From Patella vulgata (lineage: Eukaryota; Mollusca; Gastropoda; Patellidae): a DNA stretch of 64,000 nucleotides. The notes beneath the pieces are model-generated. The model was not told the DNA's origin. It searched no databases and worked only from the letters and a program-made list of their open reading frames with translations. Below are positions 34,059 through 45,380 of this stretch, in pieces. Numbering within the stretch: position 1 is the first letter of the stretch; each line of letters opens with the position of its first letter. The position numbers and the translations under genes are program-made. The stretch lies in assembly GCF_932274485.2 (NCBI RefSeq), contig NC_065884.2, positions 57,164,546 to 57,228,545 on the forward strand, read 5' to 3'.

Positions 34059-34312
34059 TAACGTCCACTCGACACAAACTAGGTCATTTCGGGATTAACA
34101 TATGGTATAATTTTATTTCAATAATTCGCTTGCGCGTAGGGGTCTTTAGCAGTGGGAGGAAACTGGAGGACCAGGAGAAAACCCACGAGGTTTGCCAGGC
34201 GACCCTACTCCTTGTCACGTACAACCGGAAATTCGAAACCACGCCAGTTGACTCAATGACAGGCCGTATGATACAGCACGCACGTGCTAACCATTCGGCC
34301 ATCCAACCCCCC
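34024..34312 (-). mobile_element. S1 SINE, full length
   Basis: A (GA)n tail of about 30 bases, then the body and a head ending AACCATTCGGCCATCCAACC. Confidence 0.92.
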
Positions 34313-34343
34313 TGATTGTAAAAGAATCATTGAAAGTTGGAAA

Positions 34344-34735
34344 ATGAAATGAAACGAAATTGCGTTTTACGTCCTACTATTCTTCTGGGAATCGGCTAAT
34401 GAAGACCAGTATACACCATGCAGTGTACTATGAGGAAAATTTTGCCCTGACAGCCTACTCTTATATCAAATTCCAACTGTCAAGGGTTCTTTTACGTGAA
34501 CTCCAATATGCACACAGGACCTCGGTTTTTGGTCCTTATTGCCAGACCTTATGGTCCTGCACCACTAACAACACCGGAAAATCCAGATGAAAATTGGAAT
34601 GCGATGAAGAGTAAGCGGAAATGCCATTGTCCGGACAAACTTATGGTCCTGCACCACTAACAACACCGGAAAATCCAGATGAAAACTGGAATGCGATGAA
34701 GAGTAAGCGGAAATGCCATTGTCCGGACAAACTGT
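34344..34735 (-). mobile_element. S2 SINE with a 91-bp tandem duplication in its head end
   Basis: GAAATGAAACGAAATTGCGT opens a normal S2 3' part, with TTTTACGTGAACTCC in the middle. From about 34549, TTATGGTCCTGCACCACTAA through GCCATTGTCCGGACAAAC is repeated at about 34640. The tRNA-like head itself is not clear. Confidence 0.8.
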
Positions 34736-34899
34736 TCACCACGTTCACCAAATTGATCGGGGTTTAAATAAAACCTTCGATTTTGTTGTATTTGATAAGC
34801 TGACTATGTTCACCGGGATAGCAATCCACTTTCGGTCAAAATTTTACGCTACAAAGTAAAATTGAAACATAACCGAATGTTATACCCGTCTTGACGCAG

Positions 34900-35490
34900 A
34901 CATACATGAATCTACTATTAGTATACAGACATGAGACTGATGTTGGTATACATACATGCAACTACTATTAGTATGCATACATGTGACTGCTATTAGTATA
35001 CAGACATGGGACTGCTATTAGTATACAGACATGAGACTGCTATTAGTATACAGACATGAGACTGCTATTAGTATACAGACATGAGACTGCTGTTAGTATA
35101 CATACATGCAACTACTATTAGTATGCATACATGTATTAGTATGCATACATGTATTAGTATACATACATGAAACTATTATTAGTATACATATATGACACTA
35201 TTATTAGTATACATACATGACACTATTATAAGTAAACAAACATGAAACTACTATTAGTATACATACATGAAACTACTACTAGTATACATAAATGAAACTG
35301 CTATTAGTGAACAAAAATGAAACTATTATTAGTATACATACATGACTCTACCATAAGTATACATAAATGAAACTACTATTAGTATAAATACAAAAATCTA
35401 CTATATTGGTATACATACATGAATCTACTATTAGTATACATACATGTATTAGAATACATACATGAAATTACTGTTAGTATATAAACAGAC
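34900..35490. repeat. 25-bp minisatellite
   Basis: About 22 units of ATTAGTATACATACATGAAA plus CTACT, including subgroups with CAGACATGAGACTGCT and several short units lacking the middle. Confidence 0.93.
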
Positions 35491-35512
35491 TTCTGCTTGT
35501 TTGGAATCGGTT

Positions 35513-35513
<1 letters not shown>

Positions 35514-35545
<32 letters not shown>

Positions 35546-35563
35546 ATAGTAGTAGTAGTAGTT
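35514..35563. repeat. (GTA)n microsatellite
   Basis: About 16 triplets with one interruption. Confidence 0.97.
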
Positions 35564-35572
35564 ATTATGATT

Positions 35573-35628
35573 GTAAATGAAAGGAAGTTTAACGTCCTAC
35601 TTTTCTGCACCAACTGGGCTAATTAGTA
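35573..35628 (-). mobile_element. S2 SINE tail fragment
   Basis: AATGAAAGGAAGTTTAACGT CCTAC then CTGCACCAACTGGGCTAATT. Confidence 0.75.
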
Positions 35629-36007
35629 TTAGTTATACATAAATAACCTCGTTTGATTAGTAACTTTAAACACAAGTTAACGTCCCTGTAGTTTGTCGCA
35701 CTATTCACCGTTATTACATATTAGATATTAGTCCGCATTTTATAATTCTTATTACATAGTTATCTTGATATTATATCCTCCCATTCATTCCTTATTATTG
35801 GTGATTTTATTATGTATTGGTTGTTATTATTATAATATATTGCCATATTACTGTTTGTTTTATAAATTGGTTATACGGGGTTATCTATTATATTGTGATC
35901 GGTGAGGAGACATATTGATCTCTTTCATATGTACAAATCTAGAAAGAGAAAGCGAAAAATCTAGGTGGTTTTTGTATGAACACAGAGTACTATTCTGTTT
36001 TAAAAGT
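35629..36007. other. No gene seen
   Basis: Very AT-rich. Confidence 0.5.
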
Positions 36008-36187
36008 TCGCTTACGCGTAGGGATCTTTAGCAGTGGGTGAAAACAAGAGGACCCGGGGTAAATCAATGTCGGCGACCACACTCCTTGTCACGTACAGGC
36101 TTGGGATCGAAACCACGTCACTTGACTCAACGACAGACCTTATGAGCTAAAGCGCATGTGTTAGACCACTCGACACCCACACCCCCG
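36008..36187 (-). mobile_element. S1 SINE without tail
   Basis: Begins inside the body (CGCTTACGCGTAGGGATCTT) and runs to a diverged head (TTAGACCACTCGACACCCAC). The 3' end of the element is missing. Confidence 0.82.
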
Positions 36188-37250
36188 TATCTACAATGTA
36201 CGATGGCCTCTTTAAATATCAGAAAAAAAAACCATGATTATTATACTAGGCTGATATTATATGTTATATGTCGACAACGTGTAACAGCTCGTGTAATAAA
36301 TAGATATTTTATGTAAAGCGACGATTGCTTCATATTTTAAATCTTTTTTATTATTATTACTGAGGGGTTTAAAATTGTTTCTTGTAAAAAAAAAGACACG
36401 GGTTGCCCCCCTTTGATAACTTTAATGTCTGTCGTCAACGGCTTACAAATGGAGTTTTGTTGGGAGTCATGATAGAGAAGTATTATCTTTCTAGAACAGC
36501 TGATACCACTTCTAATTTAGGCAAGATTCTAGAATCGGTCCACAACTCACATAACCAATATTGCACATGCGACGAATATGTATCAGGGTTAAGTGGAGGG
36601 GGTCTATCACTTATACACACAGAGATAACATTGGTCGTGGATCTGAATTTTTTCACGCACCCAATGGTCATAGAACTCCCCGTGGCGCCGGTTCAGTTAG
36701 TTAAGGTTAGTTGGTTAGTTGGTTATCATATCAAATTTATCAACTTTATTGTTATGTGTCCTCATAAAACATAGACTATAAACTTCATTAAACACGAAAT
36801 GTTTATCGATTTTCAAATAATTTCTTATGAATTGACGTGGGTCGCATGGAGGGGTTGATTCGAGTATACATGTAATTCAATTATCTCCTTTAATATATCA
36901 GATATCAGGTGGAAATACAGCTTTTAATAAACCAGTTGGAAATTGTGTATTTTTCTAGTCGCGTATTGAAGTATTTAGGAGGAATTGCGAGTTGTATTTA
37001 AACTGAGTCGTTTCCCGTGAAATTAAAAGCGAGTTACACTCATTTCTAACAACGCCAAAAAATAATACATATGTATACGGGAAATTTGCACAAACAAATC
37101 ATTTATCTCGTGTAGTTTGTGAGTAAGAATAGATACATCTAAATGAATTAATATATTGATATTTTAATAACCCACATCGATACTTGCATTCTGTAGCCTG
37201 TGCGGTGTTATTTTAAATACGGTAAAATATTTCTTATCTGACATTTCTAG
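36188..37250. other. No gene seen
   Basis: Contains an open stretch at 36403-36774 without any recognisable domain; probably chance. Confidence 0.45.
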
Positions 37251-37314
37251 GTTCTCAAAAATAATGCCGATTCGAATTATTGTAAATATGGAAATTTCAG
37301 TAATGTTGGGACAG
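37251..37314 (+). other. Candidate 64-bp internal exon
   Basis: Left edge: a pyrimidine-rich run ending TTCTTATCTGACATTTCTAG. Right edge: GGGACAG|GTGAGT, a near-perfect donor. Two of the three + frames are open across it. There is no family match and no neighbouring exon, so it may be chance or a 5' UTR exon. Confidence 0.25.
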
Positions 37315-37549
37315 GTGAGTCAAATCATTATTATTATTATGGTGTATTTATGTAGCGCAACATTCACATACTATTACTACTGTGTCCAGATACTCTTTAC
37401 AAGAAATTTTTATTTTTATTTTTATTTATTATTCTGAGGAACAGATACACTTATGAAAATAGAAAAAAATCATGAATGATCTTCTTCTTAATGGTAACCC
37501 ATGAAAACCAGTAAAAATTACACAATGTATTCTGGTTTGTTATCGAGAT

Positions 37550-38515
37550 AATCCAACAATTATATATCACAGGTTATAAACATATAATATCAACATAACA
37601 ATAATATATCACAGGTTATAAACATACAATATCAACATAACAATAATATATCACAGATTATAAACATACAATATCAACATAACCATTATATATCACAGGT
37701 TATAAACATACAATATCAACATAACAATACTATATCACAGATTATAAACATACAGTATTAACATAACATTAATATATCACAGGTTATAAACATACAATAT
37801 CAACATAACAATACTATATCACAAATTATAAACATACAGTATTAACATAACAATAATATATCACAGATTATAAACACACAATATCAACATAACAATAATA
37901 TATCACAGGTTATTAACATACAATATCAACATGACAATAATATATCACAGATTATAAACATACAATATCAACATGACAATACTATATCACAGATTATAAA
38001 CATACAGTATTAACATAACAATAATATATCACAGGTTATAAACATACAATATCAACATGACAATAATATATCACAGATTATAAACATACAATATCAACAT
38101 GACAATAATATATCACAGATTATAAACATACAGTATTAACATAACAATAATATATCACAGATGATAAACATACAATATCAACATGACAATAATATATCAC
38201 AGATTATAAACATACAATATCAACATGACAATACTATATCACAGATTATAAACATACAATATCAACATGACAATAATATATCACAGATTATAAACATACA
38301 ATATCAACATGACAATAATATATCACAGATTATAAACATACAGTATTAACGTAACAATAATATATCACAGGTTATAAACATACAATATCAACATGACAAT
38401 AACACATCACAGGTTATAAACATACAATATCAACATGACAATAACACATCACAGGTTACAGATACATTATACACAAAATATCAACATAACAATAACAAAT
38501 CACAGGCTATAAACT
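37550..38515. repeat. 42-bp minisatellite, about 22 units
   Basis: Unit: AATATATCACAGATTATAAA, then CATACAATATCAACATGACA and AT. Variant units carry CAGTATTAAC instead of CAATATCAAC, AATACTAT instead of AATAATAT, and CATAAC instead of CATGAC. 42 is a multiple of three, so part stays open. Confidence 0.97.
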
Positions 38516-38559
38516 AATAAGTTTGGAAGGGTTCTTCAGCTACTACTAAATCGAGTGAC

Positions 38560-38800
38560 TTGCATCTTCAATAGAAGGTTTGATCTCGCTTTAACTCCGA
38601 ACGTCTTATCAAAGCCTCCAAGTAATACTCTACATTTTTTGTCACTAAATTCAATGGTCTGGTGCCCAGGTCTAAACCTGTCAGAATCCTCGATAGAAAA
38701 TATCATCGCGAATACCAAGTCTCGCGCTTTCCTACTGAAATGTCTAGCTGTGATAATCGATTTGTAAAGTTCAAGTTCTTATAATGTCAAGGTTGCTGGA
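38560..38800 (-). repeat. Dispersed repeat R, copy 2
   Basis: The reverse complement shares AACCTTGACATT, CGATTATCACAG and AAAGCGCGAGACTTGGTATT with 6553-6740. The adjacent minisatellite does not appear beside the other copy. Confidence 0.7.
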
Positions 38801-39195
38801 ACTTTTCCACTTTTTAGATTTTCCGCTATGATTATGATATGACCCGTATTCACATTTTAGCTCAACCTTTCTAAATGACTTTTCTGTTCTTCCATTATGC
38901 TAGTAAGGTTGGTTTTCCGTGTGTTTTTCAGCTAAATAAAGGCTTTCAACGGCTGTAAACGAGTCTATTTATTTATGTGTTTGTATCACACTGTCCGTGG
39001 TAAAGGGAGATAACGCACCTAAAAGTTTGGGAATTGCAGACTAATCTAGCAACGGCTCGATGTTTTAAAACTCGCAGTCGTTGCTTAAGGAACATCGGTG
39101 ACCTGATGACTGCCTATCCATGTGAATTAGGCTTTTTTATATTCTAACTATTAATTAATGAATAAGCTCAAATGCCGACCCCAAACCATATGCTA
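38801..39195. other. No gene seen
   Basis: No recognised feature. Confidence 0.5.
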
Positions 39196-39198
39196 TCC

Positions 39199-39358
39199 AG
39201 GGCCCTGTTTCTCGAAATTTGAACTAAAGATAAAATCCAAATTTTAGTAGATACTTCATTTTTGATTGGCCAAGAACTAAAATCAATCTAATATTATCCA
39301 ATCAAATTACTAAAATTTGGATTTTATCTTAGTTAAAATTTCGTGAAACAGGCCCCAG
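39199..39358. mobile_element. MITE C copy 2, complete palindrome-like
   Basis: Left GGGCCCTGTTTCTCGAAATT and right AATTTCGTGAAACAGGCCCC. AAAATCCAAATTTTAGTAG pairs with CTAAAATTTGGATTTTATC inside. About 160 bp, no coding capacity. Confidence 0.9.
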
Positions 39359-39734
39359 GATTATCAACAAGATTGCCAAGTTATGATTATACAGATTACG
39401 TGTTAGCTAAAACACCAATAAAAACATTGTTTAAACAGATGGGATTTCAATTTAGATTTCAATACAATGATCAGATGTGCAACGTATATCTCATTAAGGC
39501 GTGTATTTCAAAGTTGCGGTACTCTTATATAAAAGGTCCTTTTATTCATCGTTGGGTGAACAAGTGAACAATTATCTTGAGTAAAGGTTTATCTTACATC
39601 TGGGTGGTAGCAAAGATCATAATTGTTTAATAATAAATATACAAATATACACAGCCAAATTTTAGCCCTGACTGATCAGTGACCACGAAATTGACTGTTC
39701 AATCATACATGTTGTGTCTAAACCATTACCCCAG
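39359..39734. other. No gene seen
   Basis: No recognised feature. Confidence 0.5.
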
Positions 39735-39965
39735 TCGGGTATAATCTGTGACGAGAACGTGATTACTCATTGAGTCAAATTTCGTGGTTTCAATCCTAGG
39801 CTTGTGCGTGACAATGAGTATATGGTCGCCTGCCTCACCCCGTGGACTTTCTCTCTGGGTCCTCAAGTTTCTCCCACTAAAAGACCCCTGCGTGCTGGAG
39901 AATTGTTGACATACACCATGCTAATCTCCTAAGTGAACGTTAATCCGTATGCCTCTGTCTCTGTC
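39735..39965 (+). mobile_element. S1 SINE, old and diverged
   Basis: CATTGAGTCAAATTTCGTGG, CGTGACAATGAGTA, CTGGGTCCTCAAGTTTCTCC and AAGACCCCTGCG are in S1 order. The tail is reduced to CTCTGTCTCTGTC. Confidence 0.75.
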
Positions 39966-40555
39966 ACAAATGGAATCAAGACCGCGTGGCATCACTTTAA
40001 CCTAAACATAATCGCTTACGATGCTTGCCATCTGACCCTGAAGTACTAAAGAGAGTAAAGAAGAAACATCAGAGAAAATGAATAATTCATTTTATTAACT
40101 AGGCGTCTGTTGTGTGAATGGCGTTGACAAAAAATACAATCTCCTTATTTTGTTTCCTTGATCAGAAGCAGGTCATTTAAATGTAATCATTGATGATTGA
40201 TTTATGAATTGGCTGCCATTAAATCTTGGGTCACTGGTTTCAGTGTTAAGACCGTCTACATATTTATTGGAACCAATGATAAATTGTGTTATAAACCTTT
40301 TGTTCTTCCTTGGTTTATCTCGAACAACAGACAGGCGTTTTGTCTAGGGTATAAGAGAGTAATAATGTTACCTTTTATGTGTTTTATATGTTGGCGAGAA
40401 GAATACACATGTGTAAAAAAATTGTCAATTGTTTTGATTTATTGGATACATGCATGTATTAATGCGGTTTATTACAATACTGTAAATTAATAACGGATGG
40501 TGGGTATTATATTGGAGATAGACATAAGATGGGCGCAGTTGTCAGCCTTGTTTGT
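39966..40555. other. No gene seen
   Basis: AT-rich with short open frames lacking domains. Confidence 0.5.
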
Positions 40556-40738
40556 AACCAGCAGCAGCAGTAGTAAAAGTACATGTAGTAGTAGCATTAG
40601 TAGTAGTAGAAGTGGTAGTAGCAGTAATATTAGTAGTAGCAGCAGTAGCAGCAGTAGTAGTAGTAGTAGCGATAGTAGTAGTATTAATATAGTAGTAGAA
40701 GTAGTAGTTTAGTAGCAGTATTAATAAAATAACTAGGT

Positions 40739-40769
<31 letters not shown>

Positions 40770-40770
40770 C
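40556..40770. repeat. Compound (AGT)n/(AGC)n triplet repeat
   Basis: About 200 bases of interrupted AGT and AGC triplets, giving Ser-rich or Leu-rich spurious frames on the two strands. Confidence 0.95.
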
Positions 40771-40775
40771 ATTGA

Positions 40776-42714
40776 CCAGTGAATACGATGTTTGTAATAT
40801 GGTAATCAGAAACATATAACACTTTTGTCTTGAAGGTGACTAAACGCACTGGAGTTTTGATCCCAAAGCCAATTTTTTTACCTGGACGTATTTTTTTTTA
40901 TTTATGCATTTATCTACCGTATATATAGGACTGTGTGATTATCTTTGATCTAAAATGTATGACTTATTTCTCCTTACTTTGATAATATTGCCCGATTCGG
41001 ATTCCAGACACCCATCCTTGCACATTTTGGGCACAATTTATTTTTACAGGAAAAGTGTATTTATCCGAAATGTTATGTTAATTGCTATGTCGGCATGTCT
41101 TACTTGTCTAACACATTTTTTTTATTGCATTCATTGTTAAGCCATTAATATAGACTCCGACTACAAATGAGTAGCCTATATTAAAATTGATTGTTATTGT
41201 ATATTATAACTTTATACTTCCTGTAGTATAACTAGAACTTCAGACAGGAATGACGATACACCCAAGAAGTTTCATGTCATTAGATGACGTTAACAGACAA
41301 TTACCAATCAGATTCTCATGCTATATATGATATATATGACAAAATGTAGGAATCTGAGATCAGATAGATCCGGTATTAATCCCCAGACTGTGTTATCTGC
41401 TCCTGGATTCATTTCTGCGAGGATTTGTGCCATAAAAATTCTCTACAATATCGACCGCTTTTGTTAGACTTGGACAAATATGTTTCTCATTTCCCGAAGC
41501 ACACCCACTCTCTACATTTATATATCATTTTTGTGCTTTTGAAATCATTTTAAAAAAATGAGAAAAATATTGTCTTATCTAGATCATTCTCTTGTCTTCG
41601 CGTCAGGGTCTATGATGGTTCGCGAATATCTAAACAGGTACTGCCTACACCAAGAAGTTGCCATCTGTGCAAGCCATGAGTTCTATCCCACGATCATTGT
41701 GTGTTGCAAGTCATGGGCCCTATTCCGTCTGTAGTCCTTACGTATATTATTAATACTGTGTTTCGTTTTATTTTCTCAATTAAATATTTTGTTGTAAGGA
41801 TTGTACCATTTTCACAGTAATGGGTGTTACCTCTCTGGTTATGCATTTAGCTGATTTCCCATTACCTCTCTGGTTATGCATTAAGCTGATTTCCCATGGC
41901 TGATGGGTGACGGTTATTGATAATTTGTTCCAATCAAAATAAAATAATTTGAAGTTTGGATAGTGTAAGTATAAATTATTTCCGGCATTGCATTTTCAGA
42001 TTTTGCAATGTGTTTTATAACCATTGGAATGTTTGATAAAGATATGATTCTATTTAAGATGGATACAGCAGTAGACTTAATATGCTGTGTGAATGGCAAA
42101 ATGAATTTGCTGAATTTTTGAATAGCCCAGTTTGGATTCCATGGGGAGGATTGATTTTATCTCCCGATAAAAAAACGAATCAATTTTGATTTTTCCAGTA
42201 ATTGGAATTTAACGCACAATTCGTGCCGTTTTATTTTTTAAATAGTAGAATACTCGAACGAAACTAATAACATCTAGTTTTAAATACATGTAAATTCTTC
42301 ATTCATCTTTATAAATGCATTTTAATACATTTAAGTCATTAGATATTATTTTTGCTGAAAATCGTTAAACTTGTGACAATTGCATGGAAGACATATCAAC
42401 CCATTAAATTAAGGGTCAAAGTTCATATATTTTGAACTGTCTCGACGAGATAATTCTTATACGTATACCTTCTCTAGGGAATGTCTTTCTGCGTTTGAGT
42501 CGGTGCCAAATCTTTATACATACATGTATATAAGTAAACTGCTTAATCTAGACATGAACTTTCTGAAGGGGTCGGTTACGACCCCATGGGACCTCTTTAT
42601 TATCTAAGAAATAATCGGTAAAACTTTTATTGCCATTGGCTAGTAATTGTTATGTGCCATTTTTGCTGAATTGTGAGAACCAATATGTTGAATGTACAGT
42701 ATCATTTTTTACAA
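40776..42714. other. No gene seen; 35-bp direct repeat at 41829-41898
   Basis: The longest featureless stretch in the window. TTACCTCTCTGGTTATGCAT plus the next 15 bases occur twice in tandem. Nothing else recognised. Confidence 0.5.
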
Positions 42715-42802
42715 TATCCCCCGACTGTGGAAATCTTCGAGGCCAGACTTGATGCACGCCATGTTGACGGAAGCACCTGCCATTACCGCTACTGCGGATG
42801 AG
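42715..42802 (+). other. Candidate exon end, GC-rich
   Basis: A sharp GC-rich island in AT-rich DNA that stays open in one frame (LWKSSRPDLMHAMLTEAPAI followed by TATADE). It ends GATGAG|GTGAGA, a good donor. The acceptor is unclear; the nearest AG, at GTACAG, lies about 25 bases upstream. No family recognised. Confidence 0.25.
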
Positions 42803-43089
42803 GTGAGAGGAATAATTGCTTACATATCAATTTTAAATTGATGAATCATCCGTAGTTGACATTCTATTTTTTTATCTGACCCTACTCGTTTTTAGTAAAT
42901 AATAACATATGGGGTACGCTTTTAATTTCGGGAAAATCTGATACCAACTTCGATCATATTCATTTTTACCATTGTGGCAGGTCCCTGCGTGTGGTTGTTG
43001 ACTTCACGGGGTTTTGTGGGAGTGAGGTGGACTGGGCAGAATTTGTGTAAACGTTGGGCTAAAGATTATACGGTTCTTCATTGATTAAA

Positions 43090-43253
43090 CTGTTGTAGTT
43101 TCTATTTCATGCTTGTTGTATGTGATAAGGAGCAGGCTTGCCTAACATTTGTCCACTGCTAAAGACCAATACGCACACGCAATTTCTTAAATATTATATG
43201 TTGGTCCCGATATAAACTAGTTTATATTGAAAGGACGCCCCTCCCCTCCATTT
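43090..43253 (+). mobile_element. S1 SINE, degraded
   Basis: GTGATAAGGAGCAGG, CACTGCTAAAGACCAATACG and GTTGGTCCCGATATAAACTA keep the S1 order, with the centre largely lost. Confidence 0.65.
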
Positions 43254-43304
43254 GGATAGTAGTTTGTCGGATTTTATATATTGTGGTTCTCATTATACAA
43301 ATGT

Positions 43305-43520
43305 AAGGTGCCGGGGAAGCAGGGTATGCTTACTATTTCTCTGTAACACCTGGTTACATCTTTGAACTATGAGAGTGTCTTTGCTTTTAATCGATTTTGA
43401 TGGAATCAAAACTGAGGTCCCGTGCATACGTTAGTGTGTCCGTAAAAGAACACTTGGCAGTTGGAATTGGACGAATAGTAGTCGGCAACGCCACTGTCCT
43501 GGCAAAATTACCCTCACGGC
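43305..43520 (+). mobile_element. S2 SINE, degraded middle part
   Basis: AACTGAGGTCCCGTGCATAC, CCGTAAAAGAACACTTGGCA and CGCCACTGTCCTGGCAAAAT are recognisable. The tail is missing. Confidence 0.65.
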
Positions 43521-43960
43521 AAATTGGCATGTTGCATGCTCGTTTTTAGAAAAGTAGGATATTTTTCCGATTTCGTTTTATTTTAATTTTTTTTATTTGT
43601 TCTGACTGCTTGGACCATTAGATCTGTTTTATAAATCTCAATGTTAAAAGAGATTAAATTTCTAGAATTGCGTGAACGAGTAATTATTTCTAGGGTTTAA
43701 AATATTAGAGTTGATGGAATGGAAATAGGAAATTCCAATCGGGATTAACCTTGTGGACATCTACATTTCTTTTCTTCAGACAAATTCTGTCTCGAGTAAC
43801 TCATGGTAAATCAATAACTGATTTGATTCACGCTCTACTTCTGACTTGGATTAACATCCACTGTATTCTGAGTTCTTTTTATAAACTTCCGTTTTGATTT
43901 CACATCTAAGTTAATTAACATAGGGTGTAACCTTTTGTTAAGACAATGGTGGATCTGACG
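43521..43960. other. No gene seen; ends in a G-rich run near 43961-43979
   Basis: No recognised domain. Confidence 0.5.
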
Positions 43961-43984
43961 GGGGAGGGGGGGGGGGGGGTAGAG

Positions 43985-44110
43985 GAAATGAAATGAAATG
44001 GAATGAGGTTTAACGTCCTGCTGGGCTAATGAAGACGGGCATACACCATACAGTGTGCTATGAGGGGAATTTTGTCCAATTTTGACCTCTGTTTTTCGTC
44101 CCATTCGAAC
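43985..44110 (-). mobile_element. S2 SINE 3' part
   Basis: GAAATGAAATGGAATGAGGT, then GCTAATGAAGACGGGC and CAGTGTGCTATGAGGGGAAT. It meets an oppositely oriented copy at about 44110. Confidence 0.8.
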
Positions 44111-44295
44111 GACTTGACAGAGTCCCGTGTACACATTTGTGCGCACGTAAAAGACTCCTTGTCAGTTGAAGTTCGATGGAGAGTAGACTGGAACGTTGCT
44201 GTCCAGGTACAATTTTTCTTATAGCTCACTCCATGATGCATGCATTAGCCCAGTTTCTGCAGAAAAGGAGACTGTTAATCCCCATTTCGGTTTAC
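44110..44295 (+). mobile_element. S2 SINE 3' part, opposite orientation
   Basis: GCGCACGTAAAAGACTCCTT, ATGCATTAGCCCAGTTTCTG and GACTGTTAATCCCCATTTCG. Confidence 0.8.
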
Positions 44296-44307
44296 TTCAA
44301 TCTGATT

Positions 44308-44619
44308 AGGGGGGTTGGATGGCTGAATGGTTAGCGTGCGCGCTGTATCATAAAGTCTGTCATTTAGTCGACTGGCGTGGTTTCGAATCCCCGGTTGTAC
44401 GTGACAAGGAGTAGGATCGCATGTCCAACCTCGTGGGTTTTCTCCACGTCCTCCGGTTTCCTCCCACTGCTGAAGACCCCTACGCGCAAGCGAATTATGT
44501 AAATAAAATTAAACCATATGTTAGTCCTCAAATGACCTAGTTTGTGTCGAGTGGACGTTAACCCCATTTCTCTCTCTCTCTATCTCTCTCTCTCCCCCCT
44601 CTCTCTCTCTCTCTCTCTC
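44308..44619 (+). mobile_element. S1 SINE, full length
   Basis: GGGGGGTTGGATGGCTGAAT gives a clean A box. The B box GGTTTCGAATCCCC lies about 60 bases on. A complete body and a long mixed CT/C tail follow. Best + strand reference copy for S1. Confidence 0.93.
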
Positions 44620-44620
44620 A

Positions 44621-44924
44621 AAATACAGATCTATATTTCGTTTCGTTTTTTTTATACTTTCGATGGCCTACACTAAAGTTATAGTTATGACCCTATGACG
44701 TCAGACATTTGATTAACCAATCAGCATTTATGTTACTAGTGGATTACCCACAGTTCCGTGAAAAACACGCTTAAGCTCACCGTAACAGACCGTTTCATTG
44801 GCTTATCCCTGACGCCATTCAGAACACGAGTTAAATAACAACTCTTCCAGATCAAAGTGTAGTAAAGACAAGTAAAACGAAATTTTGAACTATAAAAACG
44901 AAACGAAATAGGATCTGTGTTTTA
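44621..44924. mobile_element. TIR element D, copy 1
   Basis: Left ACAGATCTATATTTCGTTTC G and right CGAAACGAAATAGGATCTGT are inverted, imperfect over about 30 bp. The body (CTTTCGATGGCCTACACTA) matches the reverse of 62975-63220. No coding capacity. Confidence 0.75.
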
Positions 44925-45015
44925 ACCAGACTGGGTTTATTTTATTTCTGAAGTTAAGTCGGGAGACCAGCTCCGTAAGAAAATGGGAGTGTCCATTTAT
45001 ATTCAATAGTTTTCA

Positions 45016-45380
45016 AAAACACTATTAAAGGGGAATTATAGGAGATGAAGAGTTGACAGTTCTCAAACACTATTAAAGGAGAATTATAGGAGATGAGATA
45101 AAGAGTTGACAGTTCTCAAACACTATTAAAGGAGAATTATAGGAGATGAGATAAAGAGTTGACAGTTCTCAAACACTATTAAAGGGGAATTATAGGAGAT
45201 GAGATAAAGAGTTGACAGTTCTCAAACACTATTAAAGGGGAATTATAGGAGATGAGATAAAGAGTTGACAGTTCTCAAACACTATTAAAGGGGAATTATA
45301 GGAGATGAAGAGTTGACATTTCTCAAACACTATTAAAGGGGAATTATAGGAGATGAGATAAAGAGTTGACAGTTCTCGCT
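45016..45380. repeat. 53-bp tandem array made of the MITE A 5' end
   Basis: TTAAAGG(G/A)GAATTATAGG then AGATGAGATAAAGAGTTGAC and AGTTCTCAAACACTA is repeated. TTAA positions fall at 45025, 45073, 45126, 45179, 45232, 45285 and 45333: periods 48, 53, 53, 53, 53, 48. The last unit runs straight into a complete MITE A. Confidence 0.93.

Noticed and set aside
36403-36774. 123-codon open frame
   Set aside because: No recognisable domain; length is within chance for this much DNA.
38161-38349. Open frame with repeated NIQYQHDNNISQII
   Set aside because: It is the 42-bp minisatellite read in frame; no start context or domain.
37550-38515. Regularly spaced repeats resembling a CRISPR array
   Set aside because: The whole 42-bp unit is repeated with no unique spacers, in a eukaryotic setting.
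40497-40772. Ser-rich and Leu-rich open frames on the two strands
   Set aside because: Both come from the AGT/AGC triplet repeat.
44308-44400. Possible tRNA gene
   Set aside because: The A and B boxes belong to the SINE head; the sequence does not close into an acceptor stem and runs on into the SINE body.
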